Origin: Chalciporus piperatus
Lineage: Eukaryota > Basidiomycota > Agaricomycetes > Boletales > Boletaceae
NCBI GenBank assembly: GCA_038093975.1
Contig: JBBPTG010000005.1
Location: forward strand, 473,435 to 537,434
Reading direction: 5' to 3'
DNA length: 64,000 nucleotides
Part shown: piece by piece, positions 12,107 to 24,410 of the stretch
How the letters are laid out: every line of letters starts with the position of its first letter
Numbering within the stretch: the stretch's first letter is position 1
Notes under the pieces: generated by a model
The model's database searches: none
Told to the model about the DNA's origin: nothing
The model's input: the letters and a program-made list of their open reading frames with translations, nothing else
Made by a program: the position numbers and the translations under genes

Positions 12107-13910
12107 TCATTTCCTCTTTGCAACCACTCTGGCAATGCTAGCTTTGACGATCCCCGCAGCCTTCTCCACGTCCTTCTTCGACAAGGCAGCCGTGGCCGCC
12201 AAGCGAATAGTGGGACGCGAGTCGATCATTTCTTGACCTCTCAAATGCTTGCCGCGCGTGATTAAAACACCATTCGCAAGGGCATCATCGACGATGTCTT
12301 GCAAGATACATTCTTCGCTTTCGTAGTCGGGAGCGGAAGGGGCAACCGTAAGGGTGGATGGAGTGGTGCGGAGGCAGAAGTGGATGATCGGGCTGGCCCG
12401 GTGGCTGAGAATCGTAATGCCCTCAGTCCTTTCCAGAAGAGAGCGGATGACATCGATGTTTTCGTGAAGAGCGCTGAGGACCGAAGGGGTATTTCGTAGG
12501 TAGTTGATCGCCTCAGAACCAGAAGTCGCGAGCAGGGCAGGCATTGATGCGGAGAAGACGAAGGAAGTGCCGTTAATGCGCTATTGCAATAATGAGTCAA
12601 TTGTTCATCTCGTCACGAATAACAGGACCAACCTGATGCTCAGTGACGATGGAAGTGCCAGCACAGAAGCCTCCAGCAGAACACAAGCCATTGGCAACAG
12701 ACCCCACAAGCATGTCAATGTGTGAAGCCTGGAAGAATTTCTTAGACGACGGAAATATATGGACGACAGAAAACATACGGGAACATTGTAGAGTTCAGTC
12801 AAACCGCGACCAGTTCGGCCAACAGAACCAAAAGAGATGGTCTCATCGAGAACGAGGCGATACTTGTACTTTAACTTGAGCTCAATCTATCGGTGATTAA
12901 GCATGATGAAGACAGCTGCAGAAGTGATTGTACAAACCAGTTTTGGTAGGTCGACCATCTCGCCGTCGCGTTCGAAAATACCCTCGGTGATAATGAAACG
13001 ACGGGTCAATGGGCCTTTGCGCTTCTTTCTGTCCTTCTCGACGGCGATGAGAACATCCTCGAGACTCTTGAGATCATTGTGGTCATACCACCGGACGGTA
13101 GACCGAGATATTTGGATACCCTTCTGGATAGCAATGTTCACTGAGCGGTCCGCGATAATGATGTCACCCCGTTTACAGAAAGCTGGAATGACGGAAGAAA
13201 TGGTCGAGAATCCCTGAGAGTAAATGATACATGCTTCGGTTCCCAAAAATTCAGCGATATCACGTTCGAGGTCAAGGTGAACGTCTGCACAGCATTGACA
13301 TAGCGTGTGAATCGCATGTCAAGGGCGAGTGACAGGTAAACACACCGATAGTGCCATAGAAACCTGGAGGACCGCAGCTTCCGAGGCCATATTTGCGCAG
13401 CGTCTCGATGGCTTTCTCTTTAATGTGCTCGTTGCCAGCAAGCCCGGCGAAGTTGTAGCTGGCCAAGTTGATCACAGTCTTGCCGTTGGACAGAAGCTTA
13501 GGTTTGGGTCCAGCTGGTCCAGCAATAACGGGAACAGAGTTGAGGTCTCGGTGTTCCCATTCACTCAGAGGTTGAGCGAGGCTCTCAGGTGTCCACTCGT
13601 CGACAAGTTCGTCGATTTCCTAGAGAAACGTGTAAGAAATGCGATAGTCACGCGATGAACCAATCACCTTCTCGGAAAATTGTATGAAGTTTTTTCCTTG
13701 TTTATCACCGCGCGTTCGTGATTGGAGCAATGTACGAATAGCAAAAATAACGAGGATGAGTTCCAAGACGGTTCGTCCTGGGTCGTCCTGATGCGAAGAT
13801 TTTACATATCGCGCTACGACCGCTGAACCAGGAATGTTGTAGAAGGTCGACTCGAGCTTGGAGAATGCATAAGCCAAGAAGGCGAGCACCGGGGTGGGGG
13901 TATCCGACAT
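12107..13910 (-). CDS. LCB1: Serine palmitoyltransferase subunit 1
   Basis: Lcb1 pairs with Lcb2 in the ER membrane to condense serine with palmitoyl-CoA, the first step of sphingolipid synthesis. The N-terminus has a hydrophobic membrane segment ([16 protein letters not shown]). The alpha-oxoamine synthase core follows: [59 protein letters not shown] and [11 protein letters not shown], with RFIITEGIF further on. [16 protein letters not shown] lies in the position where Lcb2 has its PLP lysine region. [18 protein letters not shown] replaces the lysine motif, as expected for the non-catalytic subunit. The C-terminal domain runs to the stop at 12107-12109. The start at 13910 ([11 protein letters not shown]) is chosen over an upstream in-frame ATG at 13958 because the extra residues look like 5' UTR. 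At least five introns are needed. Confidence 0.92.
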
Positions 13911-14551
13911 CGTGGACGGTCGTGAACAAGATGCGAAAAGTAGTCGAACAACAGACAAAGGCTTGGGAATACCATGACTTCAGATTACATAAGCACAGCT
14001 TTACTCCGTCAGGGGCCCTTTGATCATCTTCCTCCCCTAGTTCCATCGTAGCACCTCTCAACAATTAGCGGTCGAAATCGTGTATGCATGGAAGCACGTA
14101 TTGTTCGATGGTAATCCCTCTCCTGGCACACAAAAAGGCAACAACGTTCAAGGCCTACTTTGAAGGGCTTTCTCAATGCTTCTTAACATGGCTGATTGGT
14201 TCCCCTGTTCCCCGTTCCGCGATCGGTGTAAGTAACACTTGACGCTGACAACGTGAACATCTTCCAAAACATTCTACAAGAGCGTCGGACAGTGACCCAA
14301 GCGCTGACATGATTCCGTAGTATGCACGCCTACCGACATCATTCTGAGCAGGCTGGCGATATTTACGCACCAGCGCCGGAATCGTGGAGTCCATAGCAAA
14401 ACTTAACTTATGTTTAGGTGTCACGCTAATAGACCGACAGAACATACAGACTCTTGACTCTTTGTCATTGAACATACTCGTACAGATCAGACAGACAGAA
14501 CACAATACCACTGATTTTGCGTATATGAGTCATCGTTGCGACGCACTTCGT
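13911..14551. other. Intergenic between the LCB1 5' end and the oxidoreductase 3' end
   Basis: No supportable gene. The minus-strand frames at 13705-14064 and 14173-14511 show no domain and lie where the LCB1 promoter should be. Confidence 0.4.
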
Positions 14552-16792
14552 TTACTTCCTCTCCCACAACGGGATTTCCGGTTGCTTATCGTGCAACTTC
14601 TTCGCAAGGTCCCTCGCAAACCCGCACATCGTCAAGGTCGCTAAAAAAAAAGAGTGTCAAGATTCCATTTCGATCATTCCAGGGAAAGATGACATACGGT
14701 TCCAGGATCCAGATGTAGGGAAAAGCGCACCGCCAGTCACATAGACGTTGTGGCAGCCCTTGGGCCTGTAGTCAGAGTCGACTGACGCGTGCTCATCGCC
14801 TGCGATATTGTCGCTCATATACAAGGTAGAAGTCTCATGGACGATTCCCGGAACTGTCACCTGCGCATCGGCAGGCTTCTCGACTTTCCATTGACCATGA
14901 CCGTCAGGTGAGTCATGCCAATACTGGATCCTGTCTTTATCAGCTACCGCCATAACCTCGATAGCCTCGTATCTAATTGCACCCATCAGGACATGGATAT
15001 GTCGGTAGAGAGAGAAAGAACACTTACGTAGCGGTGTTCATGACTTGCCGAAGGCTTTCGTCCTTTTCCGACAACATAACCTGGAGGCGGATGTTCGTCG
15101 TCACATCAGGGTTCTGAGGGTCATGCCTGACCCATGAATGCTCGTTCTTCTCATCGAGCTCACCGAGCGTCGCGCAGACTGGAGTTGCTGAACGTTAGCG
15201 ATACAATCTCACTACAGTAACTGTGGGCTGTCTGACCTACGACGATGTAATCCTCGGAGCCCTTGAGCTGCGCTTCGCTGGCAGCAGCAGCATAGTCTGG
15301 ACATAACCTCGCAGCGTCCGCGGCATCCTTCTCCGGATGAGGTGAATGGATGGCAGTAACCTGCACGTGATATTGTAAACCATTGTTGGGGTCTTTTCCA
15401 GCAACGTAGCTCGCAGCGATCTCCAGGTGTTGCAATATCTCTGGTTGGTTTTGGCGCATCGTCGTTGGGATAGGGAAACGCGCGGTGATATGACTGAGGA
15501 AGTGTCCACTGAGACGCGAGCCAGCTCTGCCACGTTGCTCCTCGATGGAATTCATCACGATGGTGCAAGCGGGAATAGAACCTGTCGCGAGGATGATGTT
15601 GGTTTGACTGCGAGGGAAGCAGAGTGAACCGCGGGATGTGTGGAGTACGTTGGCACGTTTGAGAGAATCCTCGGGATCAACCTCGAATCGCTGGACCGTG
15701 ACATCTGTGGCGATCATCAGGGGAGCACCTTCACCAGTCTTGGCGAGCTGGCGTTGGCGTTCGTATACATCGAGCAGAGGTCCGGGGGTCGAGAACTTTT
15801 CGAACACCAAAGTAGAAAGCGCGGTCGTCCTCCCGACAGCCAGCCTCGCTGCCTCTGCGTAGTCAGCAGTCTTGATGACCTTGTCCGTCGCGGCCTTCTC
15901 GAGCAAAGGGTCAATATAATCTTGGAGGATCTGATATTCGGCATTGTGGAGATCATTTGCTGGAGAGACATGGAGGAGGTCGTTAGCTTCCTCCCAGAAC
16001 TTCTCCTTCTCCACAACGTCGAGTAGGGACTTGGGGAAGTCCCGCATCAAGTCTTTCTTTGGACGTGGGCACCATGCGGACCAGAAGGTGCTCCGGCCAC
16101 CAAAGAAGGGGCATGAACCACGCATAAACTGACCGATATATACACGTTTGAGATATAATCAAAGAAGGAAACGACGTGAACGGACCTGAATGTCACTGTT
16201 GTAAGTCTTCGAAGATAGCTTCCAGGGAAAGGTTTCTGATGGACCTCCTAGAAGCATCTTGAACGGCAGCGCAAGGTTCTAAACGAACATCTCAGAAAGG
16301 TTCTCGAATAGTAGGTTGTAAGCTACCTGGAAGTGGGACGGTAGCCAGAAATCTATTGGGGTCACTATCACATAGAATTCATAACCCGCAGAGGAGGCAC
16401 TTACCACCGCGCTCGAGGACGAGTATTCTTCTTTTGGGGTTCAGACGAAGGGCAGCATCGATGTATGCAAGGGCACAAAACCCGCTCCCAACGACGATAT
16501 CGTCGAACTGCCCGTGGTCTGAGATCATTGTTATCGATAGTCATGACCGGGAAAAGTAGAAATAACCTAATATTGCCTGCCAGGTTGAATCGTCGACGAA
16601 GTAATTCTTGGCAGTAGCATAGGCAGGGGATGGCGACTGTTGACCGGGCTGGGGGAACCCATATTGATTCGCAGGTTCTTTCGGCGCATGTTGGTTTGGG
16701 AGAACGGCCATTTTCCCGGTGCGAAAGTGGAAAGATGGTATAGTAGCTTCAGCTACAGCTTGATAGTCCTTTTTGACATGAGGGAGCGACAT
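14552..16792 (-). CDS. GMC-type FAD-dependent oxidoreductase
   Basis: Glucose-methanol-choline family flavoenzymes oxidise alcohols or sugars. The N-terminal exon starts at 16792 (MSLPHVKKDYQ). After an intron the FAD-binding Rossmann strand appears (DDIVVGSGFCALAYIDAAL, about 16510-16460), then an ILVLERGG strand. A long exon (about 16125-15240) has SCPFFGGRSTFWSAWCPRP, the position where GMC proteins place the FAD contact loop, and ends in a GSEDYIVV strand. Later exons carry VPGIVHETSTLYM and the C-terminal GMC signature NVYVTGGALFPTSGSWNPT followed by LTMCGFARDLAKKLHD, stop at 14552. The catalytic His is probably in the VHE or equivalent segment. It resembles pyranose-oxidase-like members more than aryl-alcohol oxidases, but I cannot assign the substrate. 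No obvious signal peptide is seen. Confidence 0.8.
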
Positions 16793-19054
16793 GTTGGTAG
16801 GAAGACTCGAACGAGCTGGAGTGAGTATCTACACAGATGGTCCTTTTATGCGACTCGTGGGGTTGCCATCTGTGGACTTCCAAAATTGACGAAGTTGTGC
16901 CGTCAGCGCAGCCGCTCGGCGAATGGAGTGGAGAAATGGAATCCAGGGTGTTGGTGCCTGGGTACTGCACCAGTTGTGAAATCGTGACAAGGCGCAAAGT
17001 ATCAAGGACCCATCAGTAGTCACCGAACTCTACCTTGACGCGCATCCTATCCAAGAGCAAAGACCATCCCTGTCCCTGTCCATGATTGTGACCTGCAATC
17101 TCCAAAAGAGTACGTAGACCACATCTACTCGTCGTATGAGCAGAACATACACCGTGCTTCAACATAACTTTTACTTGATTTTTGCCTTCAGCCTTTACCT
17201 CAGACGTGAATTGACTCGATCCATCGATGATCGATGATCATCGTTATGGTTCTTGATTATCTTCATCGAGTTCCTTCCGGCCAGTACACTTCTATGATAA
17301 GTCACCCGTGACAGAACTTAGGAGGGAATGAAATCAAGCTGACCTAAATGAAAGGTACACATCCCCAACATCCCCGCACTATTTCATATTCTGATGGAAT
17401 CGATGGAGAGCCGTGGGTACTTGGACCATTTTGTACAATCAGAACCGGTAGATACGGTGTCCTGTGACGGAGAAGTTCGCCCAGTGTAAGCAAGGGGGTT
17501 GTTAACACTGGATATCACACTGGATCCGTAAGCTTTGTGTAAAGCTCGTAAGATGAGCGTAAGACGCACACTATAGATAGTAGGTGAAGTTCTCCGACAT
17601 CGGGTCGAACTTGAACAACAGGAGGAGCAAGCAACTCCACAGGGGTTACTGCGCATGAATGCATTCCAGCTGTCATAAAACCATGCTTCTTGTGGCTGCG
17701 AAGCCAGCATGATCAGAGGGCAATGCGGCCCAATGATCTGACATATCCGGGCTATTTCGTTGGATGCCACTGACAGGCTTGGGCTTCTATACGAATGTTC
17801 CCGTTGGCTGCCAATGTCACAACTCTAAGTAGTCAACTTCAAGACAGCGTGCCAATGGACACCGACACACCTGGCACCCTCAGCGCTTCGCAAGTTGGCT
17901 GGGACCAAGCTGGGACTCAGATTACCCAGGACTTTCTCCTCTTCGAGTCATCGATTGGGTGCATATTCGCTCTCATCTGTTCATTGCTGGGGTCGGTTTT
18001 TGCATGTGCATCGGGGCCTGGGCAGATGTTCACTCTCATGAAGTCTTGCTTGCGTTCCCTTGCCAGGTCCTAGTTCAGAACAGGATTACTTGAGTACATA
18101 CGGACATCCATGGTCGAATCGGCGAGGTTGATAAGTAACTAGAATGCCCGCGATGTTCAAATAGGTTAGGAAAAGTCTGTCAACTGTACTGTGGAAGAAT
18201 GAGTCACAAACTCCGATACTAAACATTGGGCAATTTAATTTTCGTAGTAAGTGTACACTAACCCGCTCTAGGCGACCAGCAACCCCTTGCTGCAACTGCA
18301 GCTCAACTTGTATATTAGACATACTAACAGTCCTAATCAACCGCCTGCCAAAAACTCTACAGAGTAATGCAAGAGTTTCATTTTGCAGGAAAAGGGATCC
18401 CTCAGCGACTTGGAAATCCAGCCTGGACACCCATGGCCAAGTTGCTGCAAGCGACTTGGACTTGAAGCCGCCAGCGATGCCATCAACTTGAAGCTTGACA
18501 GAGTAGCAGACGCAGACTCTGCACGAGAGCACGACGGACGTGAGAACCACTCTCAGACTCGTCTAGTCACCCGAACGACTACGGCGCATCACACTACATC
18601 GCCGACACCAATCTGAACTTGCGATACGTGATGGTCCTGCATTGGCGGAATGTGCTAACACCTGTTTCAGCCTTGCCGCTTGGCACTCCAGCTCCCCCCG
18701 CTGTTTTTCCATCGTCTTGTACATTATTGACATCACGTCACTCCCACATGCAGACCGACAAGTCGTGTTCGTACTGTGCGTAGGCCAAAGCAGTCGCCCA
18801 AAGCACAGGCACGCTCCCACGTAACGCTGCAGGGCACACGGGATCCTTTCGGATTCCCACCTGCACTTCGTCGATGCCATGCGGTCTCCACGGCGGAGAC
18901 TAGCCCGGTGACAGCCTGCCTACTTGACAGACATTCCACCGTGGGATCTGCTCTTCGCCATGCGAAAGAATTTGATGAAGCGATATAAAGTCGAACACAC
19001 ACTAGGGAGTTCCATCACTCATTGCACGCAAGAGCTTGCCCCCCCTCGCTCCAC
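16793..19054. other. 2.2 kb without a supportable gene; left end of segmental duplication copy A
   Basis: Frames at 17384-17770 (-), 17795-18073 (+) and 18086-18550 (-) have no recognisable domain. From about 18640 to 19054 the sequence is an inverted copy of 39400-39700, the GH3 upstream region of copy B. A palindrome-like ATCGATGATCGATGATCATCG lies near 17222-17242. Confidence 0.4.
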
Positions 19055-21170
19055 ATGTCTCAAGCCAACAGGCCCACTTCCTTGCAGGTTCTGACTCCGG
19101 AGCTGCGAACAGTATTAACGAACCGAACTGATCGGTTTCTTCTTAACATCATCAGAGCCAACTCTGATACACAGTATGCTTCCGAAGCGCCATGTCTCGC
19201 TGCTTTTCGCCATGCCATGTTGGCCCACGGTACGGAAGACACTGCGACACTCTTGCAAGACTTCCGTGATAATGTGCCGGTGACGGATTACGACTCGTAC
19301 CAGCCTTGGGTCGCTAGGTTCAACGAACGTCCTTGCCGAGAGTCTCGTGTCGAGAACCTGTTCGCTCCAGGCTTGCCTTACTACCTCGCCGTCTCCAGCT
19401 CTACTTCTGGCAAAGAGCCAAAGCTATTCCCGTCATACGAACATGTTAACCATGATGGTCCTCCCCGACGCCAATTCTATGATTTCAGTGATGCTCAGGG
19501 ACCTACGGCCTGTATTTTCTATTATGGCTACAGGGATTTGAAAGAAGTAGAACGGGAACATGGTCAGGTCCTGAAAAGGATTCCGCTTTGCTTGAGCTCC
19601 GGAGGCGGTTTGCGTATGAGATTTGGTTGGGATGTTGAGAGCGATGAAACCCGACTGCCGACCATCCGTACGTTTTTACTTGCAGAAGTTGTGCGATGAT
19701 GCTGACTCTCATCTCACAGTACCCGGACAAGTAGCGCCATGGGCAGCAAATCTCATCGAAAATCATCGGTCTTACCTTATGATCCATGCGCTTTTTTGCC
19801 TTGCCTGTCGCGACCTCGATCAAATTTTCCTGACATTCATCCCGTACTTCACTGATCTTGTCCATCACATTGACGAAGAATGGGATGTACTTGTTGCGTG
19901 CATCAGGGATGGCACGATCCCAAAGCTTGATGGAATTGCTGATCTTCGAGCCCACTGTCAAGTAAGCAAGGGGTATGCATGCCATGAGATTTTGTACTGA
20001 CTTTGAACTTGAATAGGTTTCGTTCCATTCAAACCCAGAGCGTGCGGAGGAATTATGCAAGATCGGTCCTCCCTCGTCCCGCGAAGGTTGGGCAGCGCAG
20101 GTTTGGCCACGTCTTAGGAGGCTCGGGACGATATGCAGTGGTTCCTTTCGAACATATTTGCCACAGGTTCTTCTTCATATATTCCTCGCATTTATCTGAT
20201 TTCTCATCGTCAGGATTCAGACGAGATCAATTCTCGGCCCGAGGATCGCCATCCGCAACCACGGATATGTATGCTCCGAATCCCGCGTGTCAGTCTACTT
20301 CGACCCCGAAGATATAGATAGTTTCGTGTTCGAAACCTATGATGTCTTGGAATTCATGGATGAAGATGCAGATGCATTGTCCGGGAAGGTGCTGCAGGCA
20401 GTAAGTCGTGGTGGTCGTATCCGACTCGACGCCACACTCGAGCTGAGTTATTGACGACCCTCGTTAGTGGGATCTAGACGCAGGAAAGCGCTATCAAATT
20501 GTCCTTACTACGCGCAATGGATTATGGCGGTATCCGCTGGACGACATTATCGAGATCGTAGGATTCGCTCCCGACAATGGTTCACCTGTCTTCAAGTACA
20601 CTTGCAGAAAACAGTGTGTCACTCCCACTGCATTCGAGTATGATGCTGATTTTCTCTCTTGCTGTTCAGATTAGAGATCTTGTTGAATGGTATCGTGATA
20701 TCAAGTGAAAAAGTTGTCGCAGCTGTCCAGAAGATCAAATCGTTGGATTTATTTCAAGTCCTCGAGTTCACGAGTATGCGCGATGAGAGGGCGAACCCAC
20801 CGGCAGCGGGCTTCTTCGTCGAGCTTGCCGGACTGCCCGGTGCGTTGGAAAGTTCGGAGAACGAGCGATCAGTTCGCTCAACATGATCTCAACTATATTA
20901 CATCATCTCGCAGGACCCAACTCTCATCTGGCAGTACAAAGATTTTCCGATGCTCTAGCAGCGGTACACGATGAGTACCCGATCCAATTCGCATCCCGTT
21001 ATATCAGTCTACCGACGGTCCGCGTCGTCAAGCCTGGGACGTTCATGGAATATCGACATTGGAGGTGTGAGAAGATGAATATTGGGCTAGGACAGGTGAA
21101 GGTGCCGGTCATTTTGTCACACCCCGAATCTCAGGAATGGTTTGCCGAGAGAGTGACTCAAGAACTGTGA
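19055..21170 (+). CDS. GH3-family (JAR1/auxin-responsive GH3-like) acyl-adenylating protein, copy A
   Basis: In plants GH3 enzymes adenylate jasmonate, auxin or benzoates and conjugate them to amino acids; the role of fungal GH3 proteins is unknown to me. Proposed exons: 19055-19667, 19720-19961, 20017-20166, 20221-20400, 20468-20613, 20670-20839 and 20914-21170, total 585 residues, the usual GH3 size. Key blocks are the phosphate-binding loop SSSTSGKEPKLFP (exon 1), the adenosine region GPRIAIRNHGYVCSESRVSVYF (exon 4), the second ATP motif region RNGLWRYPLDDIIEIVGF (exon 5), and the C-terminal cap ending at VTQEL. In copy B the 'GYGSSES'-like motif reads GYVSSES, whereas here it is GYVCSESRV. 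All splice sites keep frame, so the gene appears intact. Its near-identical partner is at 37286-39399. Confidence 0.88.
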
Positions 21171-21657
21171 TGCTGTTGAAATACCAAAGCACGCTCTGTT
21201 GTATACTTGTTGGTCCGTTCGACGAGAAAGATGGTTCCCTATAAAGTCCGGAAGTCAGAGATCGTCAATTGTGGCGTCGGTAAGTCGAATGGTCGTTATC
21301 CACGTAGGAAAATCCTAAGAGTGTCTCCTAGTTCAGAGGGTTGAACACAAGATATTGGCAGCTCTACGTCGATCTTCCAGGTGACGCTGCCCAGATAATA
21401 ACATGCGTGGACAGTGGATGCCAAACTCCTTCATTTTTCTCGCGATTACTTTAAGTTCAAGCTGATCGGACGGACTCGAACAACTTTGTTTCCTTTCGCT
21501 ACCTCCTACAGACAACACTGATACTGATACTACAAATCACAGACATCGCACACTCTGTCGACTGGTCGTCGACCGTGTTACAATGAGGCAACCTTTCCTC
21601 TGCCAAACTCGCTCGTTAGTCATCAATAACTCGGCGAGAAGTGTATACAGTACTCAC
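21171..21657. other. Convergent 3' region between GH3 copy A and lectin copy A
   Basis: About 490 bases with no gene. The half next to the lectin matches 41840-42200 and the half next to GH3 matches 37190-37285, showing that both 3' flanks moved with the duplication. Confidence 0.6.
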
Positions 21658-22089
21658 TCATCCAATGATGACGTTGGCCGCGAGGTCTTTGCCCTCGTGG
21701 ACCGTGAACTTGACTTCAACCTTGGTTCCGGCTGCGCTAGTGACGTTATACTCGGACAACTGTTTCTCCCTCATAAAGTCCCTCCCTCCCTTGTTGTAGT
21801 ACTGCGAGTTGATCAACAGGCCAGTCTCTTCGGGACCAAGACCCGTCACCGCGTCGCACCACCGCTTGTTGTTGTGAACACCGACAGCGATCAGGATCCG
21901 CTCGCCTTTGTCGGACATGAGCCTGATGGTGCCCGACGTGCCACTGCCACCCATGGTAAGGATGCAGTGACCATCTTGCTCAGACCAGGTTCCGCCGTTG
22001 GCGAAGTTGAAGACGGTCTTCTCGACGACGGAGAAGTGGCCGCGAGCAGGGTTGGCCTGGTAGAGGGCGAGCTTGATAGAGTAAGACAT
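21658..22089 (-). CDS. Fungal fruit-body lectin (PF07367; Agaricus/Xerocomus lectin family), copy A
   Basis: Intronless 143-residue protein, exactly the family's length. Members are cytosolic homotetramers/dimers with an actinoporin-like beta fold, two sugar sites (T-antigen disaccharide and GlcNAc), and reported antiproliferative and insect/nematode-directed activity; they are thought to act in fruit-body defence. Visible family features are the MSYSI start, the TVFNFANGGTWSE segment, GGSGTSG loop, GVHNNKRWCD strand, the NSQYYNKGGRDFMREKQL block and the hydrophobic C-terminus NVIIG. No signal peptide is seen, as expected for non-classical fruit-body lectins. It differs from copy B at two positions only (K/R in KVEVKF and H/Q two residues further on). 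It is read convergently to GH3 copy A. Confidence 0.95.
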   Translation of the reverse strand: MSYSIKLALYQANPARGHFSVVEKTVFNFANGGTWSEQDGHCILTMGGSGTSGTIRLMSDKGERILIAVGVHNNKRWCDAVTGLGPEETGLLINSQYYNKGGRDFMREKQLSEYNVTSAAGTKVEVKFTVHEGKDLAANVIIG

Positions 22090-22197
22090 GGGTTCTAGAG
22101 TACGGAATGTTCAGTCTGACAGCGTAGAGGATGAGGAAAAGACGGACTTGTTTGAGAGGAGGTAGTCAATTGAAAGATCCTGGAAGAAGTGGGGTGG

Positions 22198-22205
22198 TTT
22201 ATATA
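22198..22205 (-). promoter_or_regulatory. TATA box of lectin copy A
   Basis: TATATAAA on the minus strand, about 110 bases before the lectin ATG. The flanking bases are preserved in copy B at the same spacing, which supports function. Confidence 0.6.
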
Positions 22206-22309
22206 GCGTGTTTCGTGTCCAAGTTGAGCAATGTCACTTGACGAGGGGCAGAGGCTTCTCTTGCACCCGGGGGGACCCAAGGCGGGAGGAAGCAGCATTC
22301 GAGTTCTGC

Positions 22310-23255
22310 GGTCGTTGAGGATTCATCACCGTCGATCTCGGCCGCTCCAAAGGACTGTCAGCTTCAAGCTAATGGTCAGTCCAGAACGTTGAAACAGGAG
22401 CGCTGTCAATGTCGATCAGGTATATAGAAGGAGCACTTACAATCCAGAATTCATTACCGCAATACAGCCGCCGCTGTGTTCCGCACAAAATTGCAAAACT
22501 TGGTCGATGTGGTAGACGCGGGGCTTGAGAGTTCTGATCGTGGCAGAATATACCAATGGGCGGGGACGAAAAACATTAACACTGGTGTTACATTTGCTCG
22601 TCCTAGGTCTTCGCCAAGTCATCCTGGGCATTGGCGCGCACATGAGCGTGTTGCGCTTTCGCGAGGGCACGAACGATGGAACATAACAAGGTGTTCAATT
22701 ACCTGTAACGGACCATATCACATCTGAAGTGCTTTGTTGACAGTGTGGCCGTTCCACAGACGAAATCAACTGCCGTGTCTCCGCTAGTTGCGACCACAGG
22801 GTAAAGCATTGGCAATTATGTCGGAATCACAGTCTGTTCCTGTCTCTAGTATTTCGGAAGGACAAATGCATCAGCGGACCTACTACTGAAGGAGATTTTG
22901 ACTGTCGCTTCCGCCGAATCAATGGCCTTAGTAGTGGATCGAGACCGATGGGGGCCAGGGAGTCCGAATTGTCTAAGGCCACTGCCAGGCAGGACCAAAT
23001 AGCAAGAAGTATTGGTGTAGATTTTTTTTTCTTCTTCTAACCTTTACGTTAAAAATAAAAATAAAAAAAAAAAACTCTCCCAAGCTAGTGGCAAACTGAG
23101 CGTTACTGAGGTGAGGATCGAAGGTTATGGTGAAAGATTGAAATGAAGCGAGCTGTTGTGTTGTAACTTTAAGTTATCGGATATCCGTAATCACGTGACC
23201 CACTCAAATGACATTTTGAGCGCAAGTCTCGCAAAGTAAGTTATAGTCACTCCAA
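22310..23255. other. Duplicated non-coding-looking block and low-complexity tract
   Basis: 22437-22990 is an inverted match of 40500-41070. Short frames in it differ between the copies, so it is not clearly coding. A T11 run and an A-rich tract (AAAAATAAAAATA then A12) lie at 23017-23072, followed by the mS45 promoter region. Confidence 0.45.
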
Positions 23256-24410
23256 ATGTTGGCCCAGTTGCATCACGCCTCGTCCAGGTTGCTCGCCCCG
23301 GCGCGTCTACACAATGGAACGTGTCTCAGATTCTCGAACTCGGCGGTCGTCGCTGCTCGTCTAGCCCCAGGTCGTTCGCCTCGTCGCGACGACGACAACG
23401 ACGACGAAACACCGATCAGTCGTTCGTTCAAGGCCTTGCAAGAGTTAGAAGACAATGAAGACGTCGAAGCCATGTGGAAATCTGATAAAGTGGAGGCGGT
23501 AGAGGAGGGTCCCAAAGCTGGGCAAGGGTCGAAGAACTCCAAAAACGACTTTGCTCGATTCCAAGCAGAGATTGCTCCCAGGTACCTCCATGCCCAGCCA
23601 TGCGGTTGGCTCTCCCCGAATAGGGTAAAGATATATCTTGGAAATGGTTTTGATGTTTTGGCTCACTCCTTCCCATAGCCATTCCCTCTGAATCCATCTT
23701 TTAAGCCACCACCACCTCTCTCCGACGCATTTCGGACTCGGTTGTACCGAGCATACATGGTCAACCCGGAGATCAATTCCGTTCGTGCTCTTGCGGCCAG
23801 ACATCAGCTAAGCATAAAACGAGTGGATGCGATACTCAGATTAAAAGGCATGGAAGCAACGTGGCAAAAGGTCCCCTGCGTTTCTTCTATGTGACTTTGC
23901 GCTCGTACTGACGTACCACTGTTGCTCCAGGATCATAAACTTCAGACCGGTTTCCAAGCGGGAATGGAAAGTCTCCTCGCCGTAGAACATGACCGTCTCG
24001 TAGAGGATGAACAACCAGAACATGTCCAACATGCCAGAGAGGCAGACAAACAAGCCGACGTCGAAAAGGCAAGACAACGGTATCAACGTCTCTTCTGGGA
24101 GACCGTCGATGAAGGCAAGGTCTGTTGAATTGCATCGGATTATTTAGGGTGGCTCCTCATTTTTCTTCAGGAATCGGTCATGTCTGGTATTCTTGAGGCG
24201 AAGCAGGGTAATTCTGCAAACACGAAACACAAAGGCAAGACTACTCTCGTGGAACGTGCGCCTGGTCGACCCGCTATGAAGTTCATCGATGTCGGCGAGG
24301 CTTTCGTAGACCAGCAGGGAAAGGCACGACGCGAACGCGAGGGTGCTCGAAGATCAGCTATGAAAGTGCGGAAGCGACAGCAAAAGCACAATCAGCCTTT
24401 GCGTGCGTGA
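23256..24410 (+). CDS. Mitochondrial small ribosomal subunit protein mS45 / Bot1-type regulator (PF12298)
   Basis: Bot1p of fission yeast and mS45 (Mrps35) of budding yeast belong to the mitochondrial small ribosomal subunit and are needed for mitochondrial translation. Exons 23256-23624, 23679-23870, 23931-24119 and 24171-24410 are all in phase 0 and give 329 residues. The N-terminus is Arg/Ala-rich (LHHASSRLLAPARLHNG), as for a mitochondrial targeting peptide. Then come an acidic stretch, the family block PFPLNPSFKPPPPLSD, a helix-turn-like segment (RALAARHQLSIKRVDAILRLKG), a coiled-coil-like charged region, and a basic C-terminus with ERAPGRPAMKFIDVG. The donor of exon 1 is uncertain: an alternative GT at 23582 would break frame, so 23625 was chosen. 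Flanked by the copy A duplication on the left. Confidence 0.85.

Larger units (their letters stand above)
18640..23000. repeat. Segmental duplication, copy A (GH3 + lectin + flanking block)
   Basis: This block is repeated in inverted orientation within 36960-42200. Corresponding parts: 18640-21240 with 39700-37190 (GH3 and both its flanks), 21340-22310 with 42200-41190 (lectin, 3' flank and promoter), and 22437-22990 with 41070-40500 (a non-coding-looking block). Copy A keeps one GH3 and one lectin in convergent order. A T/A-rich low-complexity tract follows at 23017-23072. Confidence 0.85.

Noticed and set aside
21583..22098. 171-codon plus-strand frame over the lectin
   Set aside because: Antisense shadow; the minus-strand lectin is unmistakable, and the mirror frame recurs in copy B for the same reason.
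23017..23072. Poly(A)/poly(T) tract as the end of a retrotransposed copy
   Set aside because: No target-site duplication, and the adjoining duplicated block keeps promoter and intergenic DNA, so it was not made from RNA.
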